Part shown: positions 6,437-9,065 of the stretch, in pieces
Numbering within the stretch: the stretch's first letter is position 1
How the letters are laid out: the number at the start of each line of letters is the position of its first letter
Origin: IDS-8 sp035304285
Lineage (GTDB): Bacteria > Pseudomonadota > Gammaproteobacteria > Steroidobacterales > Woeseiaceae
Reading direction: 5' to 3'
DNA length: 9,065 bases
Assembly: GCA_035304285.1 (NCBI GenBank)
Contig: DATGQI010000035.1
Span: forward strand, 1-9,065
Translations under genes and position numbers: made by a program
The notes under the pieces: generated by a model
Told to the model about the DNA's origin: nothing
Databases searched by the model: none
What the model saw: the letters and a program-made list of their open reading frames with translations, nothing else

Positions 6437-6455
6437 CGCCGGCGCGGGGCCGGCG
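6437..6455. repeat. GC-rich hairpin next to the palindrome
   Basis: CGCCGGC (6437-6443) and GCCGGCG (6449-6455) form a perfect 7-bp stem with a 5-nt loop. It abuts and overlaps by 2 bp the palindrome at 6454-6469. No T-run follows. Confidence 0.35.
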
Positions 6456-6469
6456 GTGAACGTTCACCG
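6454..6469 (+). promoter_or_regulatory. Perfect 16-bp palindrome, candidate operator of the lipoprotein gene
   Basis: CGGTGAACGTTCACCG is fully self-complementary and lies 45 nt before the lipoprotein ATG. A weak -10-like TAAACT (6479-6484) sits downstream with a 17-nt spacer from GTGAAC (6456-6461), so the palindrome would cover the -35 region of that promoter. Such a position is typical of a repressor site. The central AACGTT recalls LacI-family operators, but the binding protein is unknown. The promoter assignment is inference. Confidence 0.45.
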
Positions 6470-6513
6470 GATGATCTGTAAACTGTCCCGGATATCGGGC
6501 AGGGAGCACCAAC

Positions 6514-6954
6514 ATGAACAACAAAAACCGAGTCCACAGGGCGTGTCTCATACCGAGTGCGCCGACGCGTTTGTTGACGCCGCGCGCGCTGGCGGTCTGG
6601 CTGTGCGTCGCAACCATTGCCGTGGCACCCGGCTGCACGACGATGCATTCGATTGACGCGCCGGCGGCACAGGAATCATGGGCTGAAATACAAAAAGGCG
6701 ATGCCTTGGAACTGACCTTGCGTGACGGACGGCAGGTTGAGTTCAAGTTCGTCGAGCGGACCGGCCACGCTGTGATCGGCCGGGACGCATCGGGCACGAG
6801 CCTCACCGTCGAGTCAACGGATATTGAGTACGCAAAGGTGGAACGGTTTTCTGCCGGCCGTAGCGCATTGCTCGGCGTGGCCGTCGTCAGCGTGGGTTTC
6901 GCAGCGGCAGCTGCAGACGTCGGCGAATCCTTGACCGACCCGCTGACGCCTTGA
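6514..6954 (+). CDS. Small predicted lipoprotein, 146 aa, unknown function
   Basis: I do not recognise the family. AGGGAG lies 7 nt before the ATG. The N-terminus is long and basic (residues 1-24), followed by a hydrophobic stretch ALAVWLCVATIAVA (25-38) and a lipobox-like PGC with Cys41, giving a lipoprotein with Thr at +2 (outer-membrane sorting expected). The box is imperfect (A-P-G-C), so plain export or anchoring is possible. The core 61-112 reads as repeated short strands: KGDALELTLRDGRQVEFKFVE, then VIGRDASGTSLTVESTDIEYAKVE, like a small SH3/Sm-type barrel. Residues 117-136 are a Gly/Ala/Val-rich hydrophobic segment that could be a second anchor or oligomerisation helix. It is followed on the same strand by the Fic gene and preceded by an operator-like palindrome. 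Confidence 0.8.
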   Translation: MNNKNRVHRACLIPSAPTRLLTPRALAVWLCVATIAVAPGCTTMHSIDAPAAQESWAEIQKGDALELTLRDGRQVEFKFVERTGHAVIGRDASGTSLTVESTDIEYAKVERFSAGRSALLGVAVVSVGFAAAAADVGESLTDPLTP

Positions 6955-7064
6955 GGTTCGGCCAACGTCGGCAAAGTGTCGGCCGCCAACGCAGGAGAAT
7001 TGCTATTCGGCACGCAGCGCATCGACGGGATTCACCCGCGCTCTGCGCCACGACGGCCCTTGCA

Positions 7065-8087
7065 ATGGTCCGGGACGCATCGGACGTTCTCCCAATCCTG
7101 CTCGAGGGCGGACACAGCGTCATCGCCGGACGGCTCGCGGGCGCGTTCCGCAATGTCGGACGCGGGAAGATCGCCGATCGCATCGTGAACGACATGGGCA
7201 AAGCGAGCTACAAGGTCAGAGAGAACGACCCGTTCGATGCGCCCGCACCGTTCAGCTTGAGCGCGCGGGAGCCTTCTCCCTACGTGACGCGCATGCGCCT
7301 GATGTGGCACACGATGCGCAACGATATCCCGGCGCTTTTTCCGGCTGCGCCACTCGGCGCTGTTGATATCGACGTCTACATGAAGCGCGTCGAGGAACTC
7401 TATGTCACCGACGCCTACCACTCGCTCTCAATCGAAGGCTACCGCGTCAGCGCCGAGCTGATCGAGCGCGTGCGCGCAGGGAGCTGGAACCCGGACAGCA
7501 GCAAGGAGGACCAGCATCGCAATGCTCTTGCCGCGCGCGGCTATTACGATGCCTTCCAGTCCGTCAAGCAAAGTGTCGAAAAAGCCCTCAACAGGGAAAA
7601 CGCGGGAACGGTCGCCGGCGACGATCATGCCGAGTGGTACTCGCAGCTCTTCGGGCCAAGCATTACCGCCGGCGTCCTGAGGCCCAGCGATCTCGCCGGA
7701 TACCGCAACGGTCCGGTTTATATCCGGAACTCACTGCACGTACCGCCATCGCGGGAAGCCGTGCGGGATATGATGCCGGTACTGTTCGAATTGCTAAGTG
7801 AAGAACAGGAGCCCGCCGTCCGCGTCGTGCTCGGGCATTTCATATTCGTCTACATCCACCCGTATTTTGACGGCAACGGACGCATGGGCCGGTTCTTGAT
7901 GAATGTTTCGCTCGCCTCCGGCGGCTACCCATGGACAGTGATTCCGGTCGAGCGCCGCGATGACTACATGGCCGCTCTCGAAGGTGCGAGCGTACATGGC
8001 AGTATCAGGCCATTTACTGAACTTCTCGGCGCGCTCGTGCGCGACAATATCGACGGAAAGCCGGGACTGAGAGTGCCGGGAAAGTAG
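7065..8087 (+). CDS. Fic-domain protein with N-terminal inhibitory motif; probably 5'-truncated
   Basis: Fic enzymes transfer AMP (or related groups) from a nucleotide to a hydroxyl side chain of a target protein. The full core motif HPYFDGNGRMGR is at 265-276 (7857-7892), with catalytic His, the phosphate-binding DGNGR and the terminal Arg. The inhibitory motif SLSIEG (7422-7439, Glu at 7434-7436) precedes it, marking a class II protein whose activity is held off by that Glu. Residues 1-60 (MVRDASDVLPILLEGGHSVIAG...) look like the end of a longer N-terminal domain that related Fic proteins carry; that domain is absent, because the lipoprotein gene occupies the DNA upstream. The start is uncertain: ATG 7065 has no Shine-Dalgarno; the frame is open back to TTG 6951, and an AGGAGA at 6993 precedes only ATT codons in this frame. 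It could be a functional short Fic or a decaying 5'-deleted copy. The stop is TAG. Confidence 0.85.
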   Translation: MVRDASDVLPILLEGGHSVIAGRLAGAFRNVGRGKIADRIVNDMGKASYKVRENDPFDAPAPFSLSAREPSPYVTRMRLMWHTMRNDIPALFPAAPLGAVDIDVYMKRVEELYVTDAYHSLSIEGYRVSAELIERVRAGSWNPDSSKEDQHRNALAARGYYDAFQSVKQSVEKALNRENAGTVAGDDHAEWYSQLFGPSITAGVLRPSDLAGYRNGPVYIRNSLHVPPSREAVRDMMPVLFELLSEEQEPAVRVVLGHFIFVYIHPYFDGNGRMGRFLMNVSLASGGYPWTVIPVERRDDYMAALEGASVHGSIRPFTELLGALVRDNIDGKPGLRVPGK

Positions 8088-8240
8088 CACGGTGAGCCTT
8101 CAGTCGCAGCTTACGCGCTCCAGGTAGTCGTTTCGAGGATCGACAAGACTTGCTGGCACACGGATCGAAACGAATTACGAGCCAATATACACAGCCGCAT
8201 TGAGCAACCTCAGTGAGGCTGTCAACAAGGTCATCGGACA

Positions 8241-8263
8241 ATGGTCAGTCCATCGGACACCAT
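8241..8263. terminator. Hairpin between the convergent fic and PIN genes
   Basis: ATGGT (8241-8245) pairs with ACCAT (8259-8263); after a 2-nt bulge GTCC (8248-8251) pairs with GGAC (8255-8258) around a 3-nt loop. On the plus strand GCCCATTTTT follows, so it is a possible, weak terminator for fic. CATCGGAC occurs twice, at 8232-8239 and 8251-8258. The rest of the 230-nt gap (8088-8317) shows a small CCTCA-G-TGAGG palindrome (8208-8218) and no gene. Confidence 0.3.
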
Positions 8264-8317
8264 GCCCATTTTTGCCGACTATTGCATCGCGTTGAATTAC
8301 AGCGTAACCCGGCACCG

Positions 8318-8725
8318 TCATTCCGCGCCCAGTACGCGACAACGACCGAACTGCACGAAGTGACGATCGAAACTAAAGGCCGCATCAACACGTCGACCCT
8401 GGATTACGGCGAAGGAAATTGCATCGCACAGGCTCCAGTCCTTGTCGCTGTACTGTTCCAGCAACGCCTTGCCGCGCTCTTCCTCCTGCGGGGATACCCT
8501 GACGACAGGGAGGCCACCGCCTAGCAGCCACTGACGTGCCAAGGCCCTTCCCAGCTTCCGTAACAGCAGGGCATGGGCTTCAACCTCCACGTAGTTGGTA
8601 ATGAAGCTTGGCCGTCGCTCTCCGGCGATTTCATGAGCAATCAGCGTAGCCGCCCGGTGATCTGCATCGTCCGCATCGAGCAGGGCCAGCACTGCGCTGG
8701 AGTCCCACAGCACAGCGCGTTTCAT
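8318..8725 (-). CDS. PIN-domain toxin (VapC-like ribonuclease)
   Basis: A 135-aa PIN-fold endoribonuclease of the VapC toxin group, cutting RNA with a Mg2+/Mn2+ site built from acidic residues. Visible candidates: D8 in WDSSAVLALLD, E47 in NYVEVE, D101 in SLCDAISFAV (with D94/D96 just before), and D120 in FSFDRHF, all in the usual order and spacing. Length is normal for VapC. It starts 3 nt after the stop of the upstream HTH gene, so the two are translated as a unit, the standard antitoxin-first layout. The stop is TGA at 8320-8318. No key residue is missing, so it is presumably active. The target RNA cannot be predicted. Confidence 0.93.
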   Translation of the reverse strand: MKRAVLWDSSAVLALLDADDADHRAATLIAHEIAGERRPSFITNYVEVEAHALLLRKLGRALARQWLLGGGLPVVRVSPQEEERGKALLEQYSDKDWSLCDAISFAVIQGRRVDAAFSFDRHFVQFGRCRVLGAE

Positions 8726-8728
8726 GTA

Positions 8729-9022
8729 TCAACGATCGACATCGAGAATAGCGTGCTTGTCGCGGGCGCCCGGCTCCTGCCCGCCCCCGCGCCCGGCTCC
8801 GACCAAATGGAAAATCGCGTTGTCCTCGGTAAACGGCGGTATCTGATCGCCGCTCACCGCTCTTGCACCCTTCATTAGCGCCCTGCGCGGGATCAGCCGC
8901 CGGCCCCCCTTTCGAATGCTCGGTAGCGCGCCACGGCGGATCATCCGCCAGACGGTCGATTCCGACACGCCAAGCACTCGCCCGGCTTCGGGCACGTCAA
9001 CAAACTGATCTCGAGCGCTCAT
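8729..9022 (-). CDS. HTH (excisionase/MerR-like) antitoxin of the PIN toxin
   Basis: A 97-aa DNA-binding protein. Residues 7-50 form a winged-helix of the HTH_17/excisionase type: FVDVPEAGRVLGVSESTVWRMIRRGALPSIRKGGRRLIPR. The rest (about 60-97, IPPFTEDNAIFHLVGAGR, a Gly-rich turn, then DKHAILDVDR) is the type of flexible tail that wraps the PIN toxin. By family it neutralises the toxin and represses its own operon. It is not a classical AbrB- or RHH-type VapB, and similar HTH-plus-PIN pairs are known. The ATG at 9022 has no Shine-Dalgarno, consistent with the leaderless promoter proposed upstream. Role is inferred from domain and pairing. Confidence 0.88.
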   Translation of the reverse strand: MSARDQFVDVPEAGRVLGVSESTVWRMIRRGALPSIRKGGRRLIPRRALMKGARAVSGDQIPPFTEDNAIFHLVGAGRGGGQEPGARDKHAILDVDR

Positions 9023-9029
9023 GCCATCG

Positions 9030-9058
9030 AGTCTATCAATGGACGGTCATCCGATCAA
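9030..9058 (-). promoter_or_regulatory. Candidate promoter of the HTH/PIN operon, possibly leaderless
   Basis: On the minus strand TTGATC (9058-9053), 17 nt, then TAGACT (9035-9030), each 4 of 6 to the sigma-70 boxes. Only 7 nt separate the -10 from the ATG at 9022, so transcription would begin at or next to the start codon. ATTGAT occurs twice here (9059-9054 and 9040-9035) and may be half-sites for autoregulation. Confidence 0.4.
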
Positions 9059-9065
9059 TCCTGTC

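Noticed and set aside
6283..6648. N-terminal extension of the NTF2-like protein
   Set aside because: The extension is Arg/Pro/Cys-rich, runs through the dyads and divergent promoter region, and ignores the perfect AGGAGG before the ATG at 6282.
8213..8524. Plus-strand 103-codon frame overlapping the PIN toxin
   Set aside because: Antisense shadow with no recognisable protein features; the PIN motifs on the minus strand are decisive.

Overview
The window is GC-rich (roughly 60% or more by eye) bacterial chromosome. Proteins with lipobox and Tat signals, an RND efflux pump and Shine-Dalgarno sites of the AGGAG/GGGAG type point to a Gram-negative, probably a proteobacterium. The species cannot be named from this sequence. 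TGA is the commonest stop codon (9 of 11 intact genes), so the standard bacterial code applies.

Layout, left to right: (1) the C-terminal third of an HAE-type RND efflux permease runs in from the left edge (+). (2) A minus-strand hypothetical gene follows, then a structured intergenic stretch (1548-1781). Beyond it lies a minus-strand pair: a bacterial UBP-type zinc-finger protein followed by a PAP2-family phosphatase lipoprotein. (3) Divergent from that pair is a four-helix DUF2269-type membrane protein (+). After it comes a Tat-exported M20-family metallohydrolase gene (+) broken by a frameshift near codon 38 and an in-frame TGA at a probable Trp codon. (4) A minus-strand pair encodes an NTF2/SnoaL-like protein with an excellent ribosome site and a small exported protein of a family I cannot name. 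(5) A divergent intergenic region with three dyads, including a perfect 16-bp palindrome, precedes a small lipoprotein (+). Next is a Fic AMP-transferase-type protein (+) that carries an N-terminal inhibitory motif but seems to lack the usual long N-terminal domain and a clear start. (6) At the right edge is a minus-strand HTH antitoxin / PIN toxin pair (VapBC-like) with a possible leaderless promoter.

Functionally this is an accessory, envelope-biased region: efflux, lipoproteins, exported proteins, a toxin-antitoxin module and a Fic enzyme. It shows clear gene decay in the M20 gene and probable decay in fic. I see no tRNA, rRNA, CRISPR array, transposase or integrase. The most noteworthy points are the double-lesion M20 gene, the shortened Fic gene behind a lipoprotein with an operator-like palindrome, the ubiquitin-type zinc finger paired with a PAP2 lipoprotein, and the hairpin cluster at 1571-1651. 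I cannot demonstrate a wholly new system here.
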